Of a DNA stretch of 64,000 bases, positions 33,540 to 42,367 are shown piece by piece. Source of the stretch: JACRLW01 sp050181465. GTDB lineage: Bacteria > Planctomycetota > UBA1135 > UBA2386. The notes beneath the pieces were generated by a model. That model was given only the letters and a program-made list of their open reading frames with translations. It was not told where the DNA came from and did not search any database. Numbering within the stretch: position 1 is the first letter of the stretch; every line of letters starts with the position of its first letter. The stretch lies in assembly GCA_050181465.1 (NCBI GenBank), contig JBFXDD010000022.1:1-64000 (forward strand), in the 5' to 3' direction. The position numbers and the translations under genes are program-made.

Positions 33540-36500
33540 CGCGCGCGCATCCTCCGCACGAATGCCGCCCCGGCACCGACCCGAAATCCGATCCATGCCA
33601 AGTGCGGATCCTTCGAACCAGGGAGGAGTCCTGCCCCGTCGCGACGCAGTTGGAGTTCCCGGACCACTCCGACGAATTCGGGACTGACGCGCGCGTCGGC
33701 TTCGAGGAAGCCACCGATCTCCACGGCAGAGATGCCGCGGACGATGCCGCGCGCCGCGGCACCGCGCGTCGTCCGTGGAGCCGCTTCGAACGTGGCTCGT
33801 GCCTGCTCGAGAAGTCGCGGATAGTCGCTGCGTACGTCCGGGCTCGCGGCGACCGATGAACCCGCAACGACGACGAACTCGGGATCCAGGACCCATTCGC
33901 GGACGCCGCAATCCAGCCCGAAGATTCGATCGCCCAAGTCGGAGACGACGAAGTCACCCACCCGTTCGCAGTCCGACTTCGTCCACGGCCACGGGCCGTT
34001 CCTCCCGGGTTGCATCGCGGAACGCAAGGGTTCGGCGAACAAGCCTGGCCCGCGCAGCGCAGAGGCATAACGCACCGGTACGACGGGAACGGCACTGCCG
34101 AACCCAGCGACCTCGAGCTCGATGCCGAGCGGTAGCCGCAGGACTCTCGGATCGCCGAAGCACCATTGGCTGAGCAGCGCGATGACGGTCCATGCCTGGT
34201 AGCAGTCGACTCCGACGATCGCCTGCTCGTCGTCCGCCGGCCAGTCCGCATGCGGCTCCAGACCGGCGCGATCGAGCCGACGCTCTCCCAGCGGGTCGCC
34301 GACGGCGATCAGAGTCCTTCGGTCGGCGATCGGGAGTCGCAGGGCGCGCGGTAACGCGTGATCCAGGACGGCCCGATACTGCGCGGCGGTGAACTCGGAA
34401 TCCTGGACGAAGACGTCCGAGACGTTGCGAACCTCCGTCGGCGGACTGAGACGAAAGAGCGCGCGTCCACGAGCATCCTGCGGCACGAGATCGGGAACGA
34501 CGGCACCCGGCCCGGGACCGGGCACCGGCACGAGTGTCAGCTTTGCGAGGGCCGCGGGCAGATCACTGCACCAATCGGCGAGAGACGATGATCTCAGCGT
34601 CGTGCGGATCGTGCGCACATCGATGGGGATCTCAAAGGTTCCGGCGGGCGTGAGAACCCGCGCTACCAACCGGCCGCTCAGACCCTCTCCGTAACGTCGG
34701 CCGTCCACGTCGACCAGGCCGGTGCCGGCCGCGGCGACGTCGAATGGAACCTCGAAGGCCAAGGTCTGCTGTTCGTCGTTGGTCGGCGCGACGGCGACCG
34801 GTGCGATGCGTCGCTCGCCGATCACCAGTCGCCAGGCGAACTCACCCGCGGGCGGCAGGTCCGCGGTCAGAGCGACCCGCAGCGGCTGCGCATACTCGAG
34901 ATCGAACACCGGTCGATTCGCGCGCACCGGCGCATCGTGAGCGAAGAACCGCAACACGCTGACCGGTCCAGGGCCGGCCGGATACTCCATGTCGCCGATG
35001 CTCAGAGTCAGAGGGCGCCCGAGCAGGTCCTCGACCTCGAGAAGGATCTCGTTCCAACCGCGTGCGATCGCGACCGGAAAGAGCAGTGGGTCCAAGGCTC
35101 CGCGATCGGCAGAGAGTTCGCGCGCGACGAGAGTGCCGGCGACCCGCGTCCACACGCGCCCGCGAACGAGACGAAGATCGCTGGGTGACAGTTGCCAGCC
35201 CGCGCCTTGTCGCACCGTGGCACCTTGGATCTCGAGCACCGCACGCTCGACGAGATCGGGCAAGAACACCGCATCTGCACCGGCCGGCAAGTGCAGTTGC
35301 GGCGGCAAAGTCGACACCAGTACCGACCGCGGGGCCAAGCTGCGGCGCGCGGAAGTTCGGGTCTCGACGAGTTCGATGGTCAAGCTCCATTCGCCGCCTT
35401 CGATCGAGTCGACATGGAGTCTCGCATGACCGGGGCGTGCGTCGATCACCGCCATGGCGAGTTGTCGACCGTCCGCTCGCGCGAGCGTGGCGCTCACCGG
35501 TTCGTAGAGCGGAGCCGTGGCGAGTTGGAGCGACCACGGACCGCCGGACGCGACGAAGCCGTCGCCGAAACCGACGACGTGCGCCGGATCGTTCGGCTCA
35601 CCGATCAGCGGTCGGATCTCTTCTCGCGGATCTGCACTCTGGAATTCGAGTCCCTCTTCCCTCGTCGCGCTGCGATTGCCGACCGGATCGACCAGATGAA
35701 ATCGCCACACGCCAGCAGCCGGCAACGATCCGTCCGCGTTCGTCGGCAAGAGCACGTCGAAGCGATCGACGCTCGCCTCCTGGTCCGCCGCGATCCGCAG
35801 CTCTCGCTCCGTAGCTTCGCCGGGTGCCGTCGCGAAGAAGCGAACCCCGGTCTCTCGCGGTGCCAGTCGGACGCGAAGTCGAGCGCCGTCCGCACTCATG
35901 ATCACCAGTGCGCCGCCACCGGGCGCTCCGACCTCCAGGAGTTTGGGAGCGGCGAGATCCAGTCCCTCGAAGCCGAGTGGTTCGCTGCGCGCCTCATTTC
36001 CAGCGCGATCACGCGCCACGATCCACATGGAACCCGAACCGTGTCCGAGTGGATCGGCGAAGGCTTCCCCGAGCAGTTCCGACAACGTCCGCGGCGACGA
36101 ATCGAGCTCGGCCGCGTTCAACGGGATCGTCGCGGGAGCCCGACTCGCCCGCGCAAACTCGAGATGGAGGCGTGAAGTCGCGACTTGCTCGTCCTCGATC
36201 GTCAGCACGACGCGATCCGAGCCGCAGAGGCTCTGGCCCGGTTCGCGGACCGAGTCGAGCGCGATGGACACGCGCGGGGGCGAGTCGTCCAACAAGATCC
36301 GCGCCCTGCCCAGGCTCTGCGCGGCGCCTACGCGAAACTCCAGGTCCATCGCGCTGTCGACGGCGAGCGACTTCAAGCGACGCACGAGTTCGGACGCCTC
36401 CGCCCGCCATCGATACTCATCAGCACTCCCGGTCCACCATTCCGCAAGCGGGATATCCGCCACCTGCCTGCCGTCAAGCGAGACCAGCAGGCGCAGTCGA

Positions 36501-37699
36501 TCGAACACGCCCCCGGTGAGCGTGAATCGATCGGCGAGCAGCGCACTCGTGCGCAGCACTTGAGCACTCCGCTCGGCTTGGGCCGAGAGCCGCAAGGCGC
36601 CACCGTCGGCGACGCGAAGTGAAGTAGCCACGCTGCGCGGCAAGAACGCGACGAGCAGCGCCACGACCGCGGCGAAGGCCGCGACCACGGCGACGACCTC
36701 CAACCATCCTCGACGCACGTGGCGCAGTCTCTCGAGCGCCTGAACCACGGCCGTCGCAGTCGGCGGCCGCTCGGCCGGTTCGTAGGCGAGCAGCTTCTCG
36801 ATGAGGCGGGACAACCCCCGCGGACAGTCCTGCTGCGGGCGCAGCGGGATCAACCGACCTTCCAGCGTCTCGCGCGCATACTCCGCGCGCGAGTTGCCGC
36901 GCACCGGCAGCGAATCGGAGAGCGCCTCGTAGAGAATCACGCCCAGGCTGTAGAGATCCGCGCGGCCGTCCACATCGCGGCCGGCGAGGTGTTCGGGCGC
37001 ACTGTAGGGCGGCGTTGCGAAGCCAGCGTGATCGAGGAGGTGGTCGCTGGCGAGGGCAGCCGTCGTGCGTGTCGGCGCCGGGGTGATCGCGAGCCCGAAG
37101 TCGAGGATCTTGGTCGCAAGGCGACCTTCGCGCACGAACACCATCACGTTGCGCGGCGAGAGATCACGGTGCACGACTCCCGCCGAGTGTGCCGCCGCCA
37201 TGGCGCGCGCGATCTGCGCTCCGAGGTCGATGAGCGGTGGCGCGGACAGCGGGCCTTCCGTCGCGAGAAACTCGGCGAGCGTCCGACCCTCGACGAACTC
37301 CACGGCGATGTAGACCGATCCGTCGACTGCGGCACCGACGTCCAGCACTCGTGCGCAACCTTCGTGCACCACGCGTCCCGCCTTGCGCGCCTCCGCGAGG
37401 AACCAGGTGCGAAACTCCGGTCGCGACGACCACCGTGGGTGCAGGACCTTGAGCGCGACCTGGATGAGGGAGACTTCGTGCACCGCGCGATAGACGGCTC
37501 CGATCCCGCCACGGCCGAGCATGCCGACGATGCGGTACTTGCCGTCGATCACTCGCCCGAGCAGTGGGCTCGGGCTGTCCTCGTCGCCGCGGCGAAGCGG
37601 GAAGAGCACCCGACTGGTCGCGACCATGGGCGCCCCGCAGTGCGCGCATTCCCGCTGCTCTGCGTCCGTGACACCTTCGCAGGAGAGGCAGATCTTCAT
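33536..37699 (-). CDS. Transmembrane Ser/Thr protein kinase with large outer region and FGE-like C-terminus
   Basis: A 1387-aa protein. An N-terminal zinc ribbon (C4, C7, C18, C21) precedes a Hanks kinase domain (about 55-325). Its ATP loop is GRGGIGAVY, followed by K84, the catalytic HRDLSPRN (177-184, S181 where lysine is usual), DFG at 200-202 and APE near 235. One transmembrane helix lies at about 333-355. About 750 residues of beta-rich repeats follow. The last 270 residues are a worn formylglycine-enzyme-like fold (GVDCYQAW, LRLPLGIELEVAGFG, FGLDCGVREWV and AWIGFRV). The kinase lies inside the cell and the rest outside. Its stop overlaps the lipoprotein start. Confidence 0.9.
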   Translation of the reverse strand: MKICLSCEGVTDAEQRECAHCGAPMVATSRVLFPLRRGDEDSPSPLLGRVIDGKYRIVGMLGRGGIGAVYRAVHEVSLIQVALKVLHPRWSSRPEFRTWFLAEARKAGRVVHEGCARVLDVGAAVDGSVYIAVEFVEGRTLAEFLATEGPLSAPPLIDLGAQIARAMAAAHSAGVVHRDLSPRNVMVFVREGRLATKILDFGLAITPAPTRTTAALASDHLLDHAGFATPPYSAPEHLAGRDVDGRADLYSLGVILYEALSDSLPVRGNSRAEYARETLEGRLIPLRPQQDCPRGLSRLIEKLLAYEPAERPPTATAVVQALERLRHVRRGWLEVVAVVAAFAAVVALLVAFLPRSVATSLRVADGGALRLSAQAERSAQVLRTSALLADRFTLTGGVFDRLRLLVSLDGRQVADIPLAEWWTGSADEYRWRAEASELVRRLKSLAVDSAMDLEFRVGAAQSLGRARILLDDSPPRVSIALDSVREPGQSLCGSDRVVLTIEDEQVATSRLHLEFARASRAPATIPLNAAELDSSPRTLSELLGEAFADPLGHGSGSMWIVARDRAGNEARSEPLGFEGLDLAAPKLLEVGAPGGGALVIMSADGARLRVRLAPRETGVRFFATAPGEATERELRIAADQEASVDRFDVLLPTNADGSLPAAGVWRFHLVDPVGNRSATREEGLEFQSADPREEIRPLIGEPNDPAHVVGFGDGFVASGGPWSLQLATAPLYEPVSATLARADGRQLAMAVIDARPGHARLHVDSIEGGEWSLTIELVETRTSARRSLAPRSVLVSTLPPQLHLPAGADAVFLPDLVERAVLEIQGATVRQGAGWQLSPSDLRLVRGRVWTRVAGTLVARELSADRGALDPLLFPVAIARGWNEILLEVEDLLGRPLTLSIGDMEYPAGPGPVSVLRFFAHDAPVRANRPVFDLEYAQPLRVALTADLPPAGEFAWRLVIGERRIAPVAVAPTNDEQQTLAFEVPFDVAAAGTGLVDVDGRRYGEGLSGRLVARVLTPAGTFEIPIDVRTIRTTLRSSSLADWCSDLPAALAKLTLVPVPGPGPGAVVPDLVPQDARGRALFRLSPPTEVRNVSDVFVQDSEFTAAQYRAVLDHALPRALRLPIADRRTLIAVGDPLGERRLDRAGLEPHADWPADDEQAIVGVDCYQAWTVIALLSQWCFGDPRVLRLPLGIELEVAGFGSAVPVVPVRYASALRGPGLFAEPLRSAMQPGRNGPWPWTKSDCERVGDFVVSDLGDRIFGLDCGVREWVLDPEFVVVAGSSVAASPDVRSDYPRLLEQARATFEAAPRTTRGAAARGIVRGISAVEIGGFLEADARVSPEFVGVVRELQLRRDGAGLLPGSKDPHLAWIGFRVGAGAAFVRRMRAR

Positions 37700-37751
37700 G
37701 CCATCCGGCGCGGGAACTCGGCCCGAGAGAGGTTCACGAGCCGGATCCAGC

Positions 37752-38687
37752 TCATCCGCCGGATGTTACCAAGTACTGCTCCCAGAGATTGAGCAACCGA
37801 AGATCCCCGGAGTCCACGCCGATCAAGCCCGGATGACGCGCCAGGATGCGCTCCAGGATCTTGCGCCGCGTCTCCACTTCCACGGCGCCGCCATGCCGAC
37901 GAGCGAGGCCGTGCTGGAACCAAGCCACCGCGTCGTCACGGCGGGCCAAGCCGACGAGCACGCGGGAGTGCCGAGGGTCCGCGACGTACTCGTAGTCGAC
38001 GTTGCGGGCATCGATCGCGACCAAGCGCGGTAGATCGGCGGCGTCCGCAGCGACCTGCGCCATCCATTCCTCGGCGACCGCGCAGGCCGCGAGGATGCGC
38101 CGATCGGTCGCGATCGCGCCCGAGCGGAGGCTTGCGGAATCGAAGGGGATCGGCGAGGGCGAGACGACGATCTGCGGCAGGCTCGCCAGATCGCCGAGTC
38201 GCACCGGCAGGGCGCGCCCCTCACTGTCGAACGCCACCGTCCCGCGACGAGTCCCGTCTTCGACCACCAGTCTCGCCACCGGTCGTCGCAACTCGAGGCC
38301 GAGCCGCAAGCGGTCCGGAAACGCTCGCTCGAGACGCGCGGCGGCGACCCAGGCACTCGCCGCAATCCGATCCCGCACCGCTTCCAACGCGGCGTCGTCC
38401 ATCAGGGCTTCCTCGCCCCGCAGGCGCGGCTCCAAATCGGCGAGAAGCGCAATCAGCAGTTCGCCGCGGGCCCAACTCGGCAGTGACCGCGCGACCAGTC
38501 GATCCAAGGCGACGCTCGGGCCCCGCTGCGCTGCCGCAGCAAACTGGGTCGGCCAGCGCGCCTCCAAGACTCGCCACGCACGAGGACCGACGACGACCAC
38601 GCAGCCGAGGAAGGCCGCGATCACGACGACGCGCACGACCCAGGCGGATGCGACTCCATCACGACTGGGTTCGCGGCTCTTGGACAT
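37752..38687 (-). CDS. FtsQ-like membrane protein (tentative)
   Basis: A 311-aa protein with a short cytoplasmic tail, one membrane helix (about 16-38, VVRVVVIAAFLGCVVVVGP) and an outer region. The part around FPDRLRLGLELRRPVARL, followed by VAFDSEGRALPV, resembles the end of a POTRA domain and the start of the FtsQ beta domain. FtsQ links divisome proteins at the septum. Length and topology fit, but the match is weak and no mur or fts genes are adjacent, so another POTRA-type protein is possible. The ATG at 38687 was chosen because sequence before it is not coding-like. It precedes the kinase gene by 52 bp on the same strand. Confidence 0.5.
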   Translation of the reverse strand: MSKSREPSRDGVASAWVVRVVVIAAFLGCVVVVGPRAWRVLEARWPTQFAAAAQRGPSVALDRLVARSLPSWARGELLIALLADLEPRLRGEEALMDDAALEAVRDRIAASAWVAAARLERAFPDRLRLGLELRRPVARLVVEDGTRRGTVAFDSEGRALPVRLGDLASLPQIVVSPSPIPFDSASLRSGAIATDRRILAACAVAEEWMAQVAADAADLPRLVAIDARNVDYEYVADPRHSRVLVGLARRDDAVAWFQHGLARRHGGAVEVETRRKILERILARHPGLIGVDSGDLRLLNLWEQYLVTSGG

Positions 38688-38838
38688 GTAGGCGTCGGTC
38701 TGCCGAAGCGAGGAGATCTCAGGGAGTGCTCGCCGCCGCGAGCTCGTCGCAGCGGCTCCGGGGAACGACACCCACACCACAGAACTGCCGCCCCGCGAGG
38801 GGCCGCAGACTCAGCGGTGCGAGGTCTGCGATGCCGGG

Positions 38839-38892
38839 CCAGCGAGCCAGGACCAGCGAGCCAGGACCAGCGAACTGGACCCGCGAACTGGA
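38839..38892 (+). repeat. Short tandem repeat, four units of 13-14 bp
   Basis: CCAGCGAGCCAGGA occurs twice in a row, followed by two diverged 13-bp units ending GCGAACTGGA. It lies in the 244-bp gap 38688-38931 between two minus-strand genes; nothing else is recognisable in that gap. Confidence 0.6.
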
Positions 38893-38931
38893 GCAACGAT
38901 GCCGCTGTGAGACGGCCCGATCCGGTTCCGC

Positions 38932-39189
38932 TCAGTTCAGTCGGGTGACGGCCGGCTTCTCGACCGGCTTGGCTGCCGCGTTTCCAGCGCCGCGGACACC
39001 GGCGTCGCGCTCGACGTCCTCGACGAAGATCTCGACCGTGTCGAGCAAGCTCTCGAAGAGCTCGCGATCCAAGGAGACTTCGGCCGACCCCTTGCTCGCG
39101 TCGAGCTCGTGCTCGAGCAGCCGGGCCAAAACCTTGAGCTGGGAGAGGTGACGGTGCACGAACTTCGTGCCGATTTCAGTCTTGTCCAT
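38932..39189 (-). CDS. Small helical hypothetical protein
   Basis: An 85-aa protein, mostly helical (FVHRHLSQLKVLARLLEHEL and LFESLLDTVEIFVEDVERD), with an Ala/Pro/Lys tail. No family is recognised. The ATG has GAGG 5 nt upstream, which sets the start. It is divergent from the helicase gene across 278 bp (39190-39467) in which I see no clear promoter or RNA. Confidence 0.6.
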   Translation of the reverse strand: MDKTEIGTKFVHRHLSQLKVLARLLEHELDASKGSAEVSLDRELFESLLDTVEIFVEDVERDAGVRGAGNAAAKPVEKPAVTRLN

Positions 39190-39467
39190 GAAGGCCTCAG
39201 AAGCAGTCGCGAGACCGGACGGCCAAGCACCGCGCGAGCGTCCCCGCGGGGCCGCCGCGCTCTCTCGAGCTGCGGATGCCTCGGTCCAGCGGGCACGAGC
39301 GCGCGTTTGGGAACAACCCAGGACGCCCGGATTTGGCCGCCACGGGGTGGGGTCTCGACAGGATCCGCACGTGGATCGAGCGCGGCCCTCGCCGTGGAAA
39401 CCGAACCGGCCGGAGCATACCGTCGCCGAAGTCGGTTGCAATCGCGCGGTCGCGGCCGTCGTCGACC

Positions 39468-41492
39468 ATGCAGTTCAAGGGCTACACCCTCAACGACTTC
39501 CAAGTCGAAGCCGCGCGCGCCATCGAAGCGGGCGAGAACGTGCTCGTGTCCGCACCGACCGGGGCCGGGAAGACCCTCGTGGCCGAGTTCGCGATCGATC
39601 GCGCACTCCGCCTCGGGCGCCGCGTGATCTACACCGCCCCGATCAAGGCGCTGAGCAACCAGAAGTTTCGCGACTTCCAGCAGGAAGGGCTCGACGTCGG
39701 GCTGTCGACCGGAGACCTCACGCTCGCCCCCGGGGCGCCGATCGTCATCATGACGACCGAGATCTTCCGCAACGCGATCTTCGAGGACCCACACCGCTTC
39801 GACGATGTCGAGCACGTCATCTTCGACGAGATCCACTTCCTCGACGATCCGGAACGCGGGACGGTCTGGGAAGAGAGCATCCTCTTTGCCCCCCCGCACG
39901 TCCGCTTCGTGGGGCTCTCCGCGACGATCAGCAACCTCGGCCAATTCGGCAAGTGGCTCGGTGAAGTCCGCCCGCAAGAATTGCGCGTGGTTCGCCACGA
40001 CAAGCGCCCGGTACCGCTCGACCAGCAGTTGTTCCACGCCGACGCGGGGATGTTCAAACTGGCGCAGCGCAAGAAGGTGAGCCAGATCGTCAAGCGACTC
40101 CGCTCGGAAGAACGCGGTAGCTCCCATGGACGAGGCGCCGCTCGCGGTCGAGGTCACGGCAGGGCCGGTCCCTCGCGCCGTGATCGCGGTGCTCCGCACC
40201 CGTCGCAACTGGTGCTGGATCACGTCTGCAAGCAGTCCCTGCTACCGGTGTTGTTCTTCTGCTTCTCGCGCAAGGAATGTGAGATCAAGGCCGAGCGCAA
40301 CATGCACCGCCGGCTGCTCGACAACCGCGAACAGAAACGAATGGCGCAGCTCTTCGACGAGATCTGCGAGCGGTTCGAACTCGATCAGCGGACCGACGTG
40401 GCCTTGGGTCACATCAAAGAGCGCGCATTGCTGGGTGTCGGCTTCCACCATGCCGGGATGCTGCCGATCCACAAGGAAGTCGTCGAACGGCTGTTCACGT
40501 CGGGTCTGCTCCGCCTGCTGTTCACCACCGAGACCTTCGCGCTGGGAATCAACATGCCGGCCCGCACGGTCATCTTCGACTCGCTGCGCAAGTTCGATGG
40601 CGTGACCTTCGACTACATGCCGGCTCGCGACTACATGCAGATGGCTGGACGCGCGGGGCGACAGGGCATCGATCGCGAGGGTTTGGTGATCTCGATCCTC
40701 GACGACGAAGCCCTGGCCGATGCGCCTCTGAGCGACATGTTCGGCGGCAAGGTGGAGCCGATCCAATCCCGCTTCAACCTCTCCTACTCGACGATCATCA
40801 ACTTGTGGGATCGCCTGGGTGAAGGACTGCTCGACGCGTACGACCGCTCCTTCGCAGCGTTTCAGGCCGCGAGCGGCAGTCAGAAGAAGCGAGATCGAGC
40901 GCGCGGCCAAGCGCGCGCTGCGCTCAGGGCCCGCATCGCGGTGCTGGAGAAGGCCGGTTATCTCGACGTCGACGGCGCACTGCTCGATCGCGGCAAGATC
41001 GCGGAGCGAATCAACGGCTACGAGATCCAGGCCACCGAATTGTTGTTCGATGGGATCCTCGACGACGTCGATCGGCCACAGATCGCCGCGATCTTCGCTG
41101 CGATCGTCCACGAGACACGTCGCGGCCAGGACAGTGCCGAAGGCCGTCGCGCGGTGCCTGGGCCGCTCACGCGCCGCGTGGAGAACGCCGTGCGGCGATT
41201 CCAGGCCATCGAAGTCCTCCACGGCTTCCGCTCCACGATCAAGTCACCTGATTTCGGCCTGTCGGCCGGCGTGCTCGCGTGGGCAGCGGGCGAATCGATG
41301 CGAAAGACCGAACGAATTGCCGGCTGTGACGGCGGCGACTTCGTCCGCACCCTGCGAATGGCAATCCAGATGATGCGACAGCTCAGTGCGGCACTCGGCG
41401 ACGGCTACGCACTCGGCGACCGTCTCGAAGAAGCCATCGTGCTGGTCAACCGCGACGAGGTCGACGCCAAGCGTCAGTTCGAACTCGGCTGA
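39468..41492 (+). CDS. Ski2/Mtr4-like DEAD/H-box RNA helicase
   Basis: A 674-aa superfamily 2 helicase. Motifs in order: SAPTGAGKT (28-36), TAPIKALSNQK, FDEIHFLDD (DEIH at 120-123), GLSATISN, FCFSRKECE, the Ski2-type FHHAGMLP, TTETFALGINMPARTVIF and QMAGRAGRQG. A low-complexity Gly/Arg/Ser insert sits between the two RecA domains (about 205-250). The C-terminal 200 residues are helical, like the DSHCT region of Ski2/Mtr4 proteins. Bacterial members (HelY type) are thought to act on RNA. The ATG at 39468 gives MQFKGYTLNDFQ, a typical Q-motif start. Confidence 0.92.
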   Translation: MQFKGYTLNDFQVEAARAIEAGENVLVSAPTGAGKTLVAEFAIDRALRLGRRVIYTAPIKALSNQKFRDFQQEGLDVGLSTGDLTLAPGAPIVIMTTEIFRNAIFEDPHRFDDVEHVIFDEIHFLDDPERGTVWEESILFAPPHVRFVGLSATISNLGQFGKWLGEVRPQELRVVRHDKRPVPLDQQLFHADAGMFKLAQRKKVSQIVKRLRSEERGSSHGRGAARGRGHGRAGPSRRDRGAPHPSQLVLDHVCKQSLLPVLFFCFSRKECEIKAERNMHRRLLDNREQKRMAQLFDEICERFELDQRTDVALGHIKERALLGVGFHHAGMLPIHKEVVERLFTSGLLRLLFTTETFALGINMPARTVIFDSLRKFDGVTFDYMPARDYMQMAGRAGRQGIDREGLVISILDDEALADAPLSDMFGGKVEPIQSRFNLSYSTIINLWDRLGEGLLDAYDRSFAAFQAASGSQKKRDRARGQARAALRARIAVLEKAGYLDVDGALLDRGKIAERINGYEIQATELLFDGILDDVDRPQIAAIFAAIVHETRRGQDSAEGRRAVPGPLTRRVENAVRRFQAIEVLHGFRSTIKSPDFGLSAGVLAWAAGESMRKTERIAGCDGGDFVRTLRMAIQMMRQLSAALGDGYALGDRLEEAIVLVNRDEVDAKRQFELG

Positions 41493-41509
41493 GCGAGGCG
41501 GCGCTTCGC

Positions 41510-42352
41510 TCACTGGCGGCGGGGCGCCTCGGCCCAGCCGAACTTCGCTCGAAGCACTTCGAAGAAACTGGCCGGGCCGCGCGTGAGTTGCCGGAACCGC
41601 AGTGGCGTCGGTCGGACTCGAACCCGGTCGCCGGGTCGCACATCGTGGTGCACCTGACCGTCGATGGTGAGCGTGCACGTTTCATGCCCGGTGGTCTCGA
41701 CGACGGCGAGGTCGACACCGTCGCCGATCGGTAGGACCAGCGGACGCAAGGTCAGCATGTGCGGCGCAAGCGGAGTCAGGACGATCGCCTCGAGACGCGG
41801 CGACATCACCGGCCCACCGGCTGCCAGCGAGTAGGCGGTGGAACCGACCGGCGTCGCCACCACCAACCCATCGCCGACGTAGGTCGCGAGCTCACGATCG
41901 GGTCGCGACGCCGAGACCGTCAGCATCCCGGCGCGCGCGGTCCGCAAGACGACCACGTCATTGAGGCACAGAGTGCTCGGCACATCACTGCCGTCCGCGC
42001 GCTGGACGTCGACCTGCAGCATCATGCGTGGCTCCTCGACCAGTCGTCCCGCGAGGGCGAGATCGACGCCTCGATCCAACTCCTCGACGCCAAAGGCCGT
42101 GAGGAACCCCAGTCGCCCCAGATTGACGCCAAGGGTAGGGATCTGGTGCTCCCCCATCCGCCGCGCCGTCGCGAGCAAAGACCCGTCGCCGCCCAGCACC
42201 ACGCAGAGATCGGCGACGTGCGACGGCAAGGCACCGGTGCGCTCGAGCTCGATCGTGACGACGTGTCCGAGCGCACCAAGACGCTGGCCCAGCGCGCCCG
42301 CGAGCCGCCGCGCCTCGCCCTTGCGCTCGTCGCCGGCGATCAGGACTCGCAT
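41510..42352 (-). CDS. nadK: NAD kinase
   Basis: A 280-aa protein with the NAD kinase catalytic loop GGDGSLLATARR (D56), NLGRLGFLTAFG and the NAD-binding DGLVVATPVGSTAYSLAAGGP. It phosphorylates NAD to NADP in the cytoplasm. The ATG at 42352 gives the conventional MRVLIAGDE start; a GTG at 42367 directly abutting the dxs stop would add 5 residues. The dxs-nadK spacing makes co-transcription nearly certain and links NADPH supply to isoprenoid synthesis. Confidence 0.94.
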   Translation of the reverse strand: MRVLIAGDERKGEARRLAGALGQRLGALGHVVTIELERTGALPSHVADLCVVLGGDGSLLATARRMGEHQIPTLGVNLGRLGFLTAFGVEELDRGVDLALAGRLVEEPRMMLQVDVQRADGSDVPSTLCLNDVVVLRTARAGMLTVSASRPDRELATYVGDGLVVATPVGSTAYSLAAGGPVMSPRLEAIVLTPLAPHMLTLRPLVLPIGDGVDLAVVETTGHETCTLTIDGQVHHDVRPGDRVRVRPTPLRFRQLTRGPASFFEVLRAKFGWAEAPRRQ

Positions 42353-42367
42353 GACCGTTCGCGTCAC

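Noticed and set aside
40096..40230. Possible frameshift in the helicase gene at the Gly/Arg-rich insert
   Set aside because: Helicase motifs before and after it are in the same frame, and variable inserts between the RecA domains are normal in this family.
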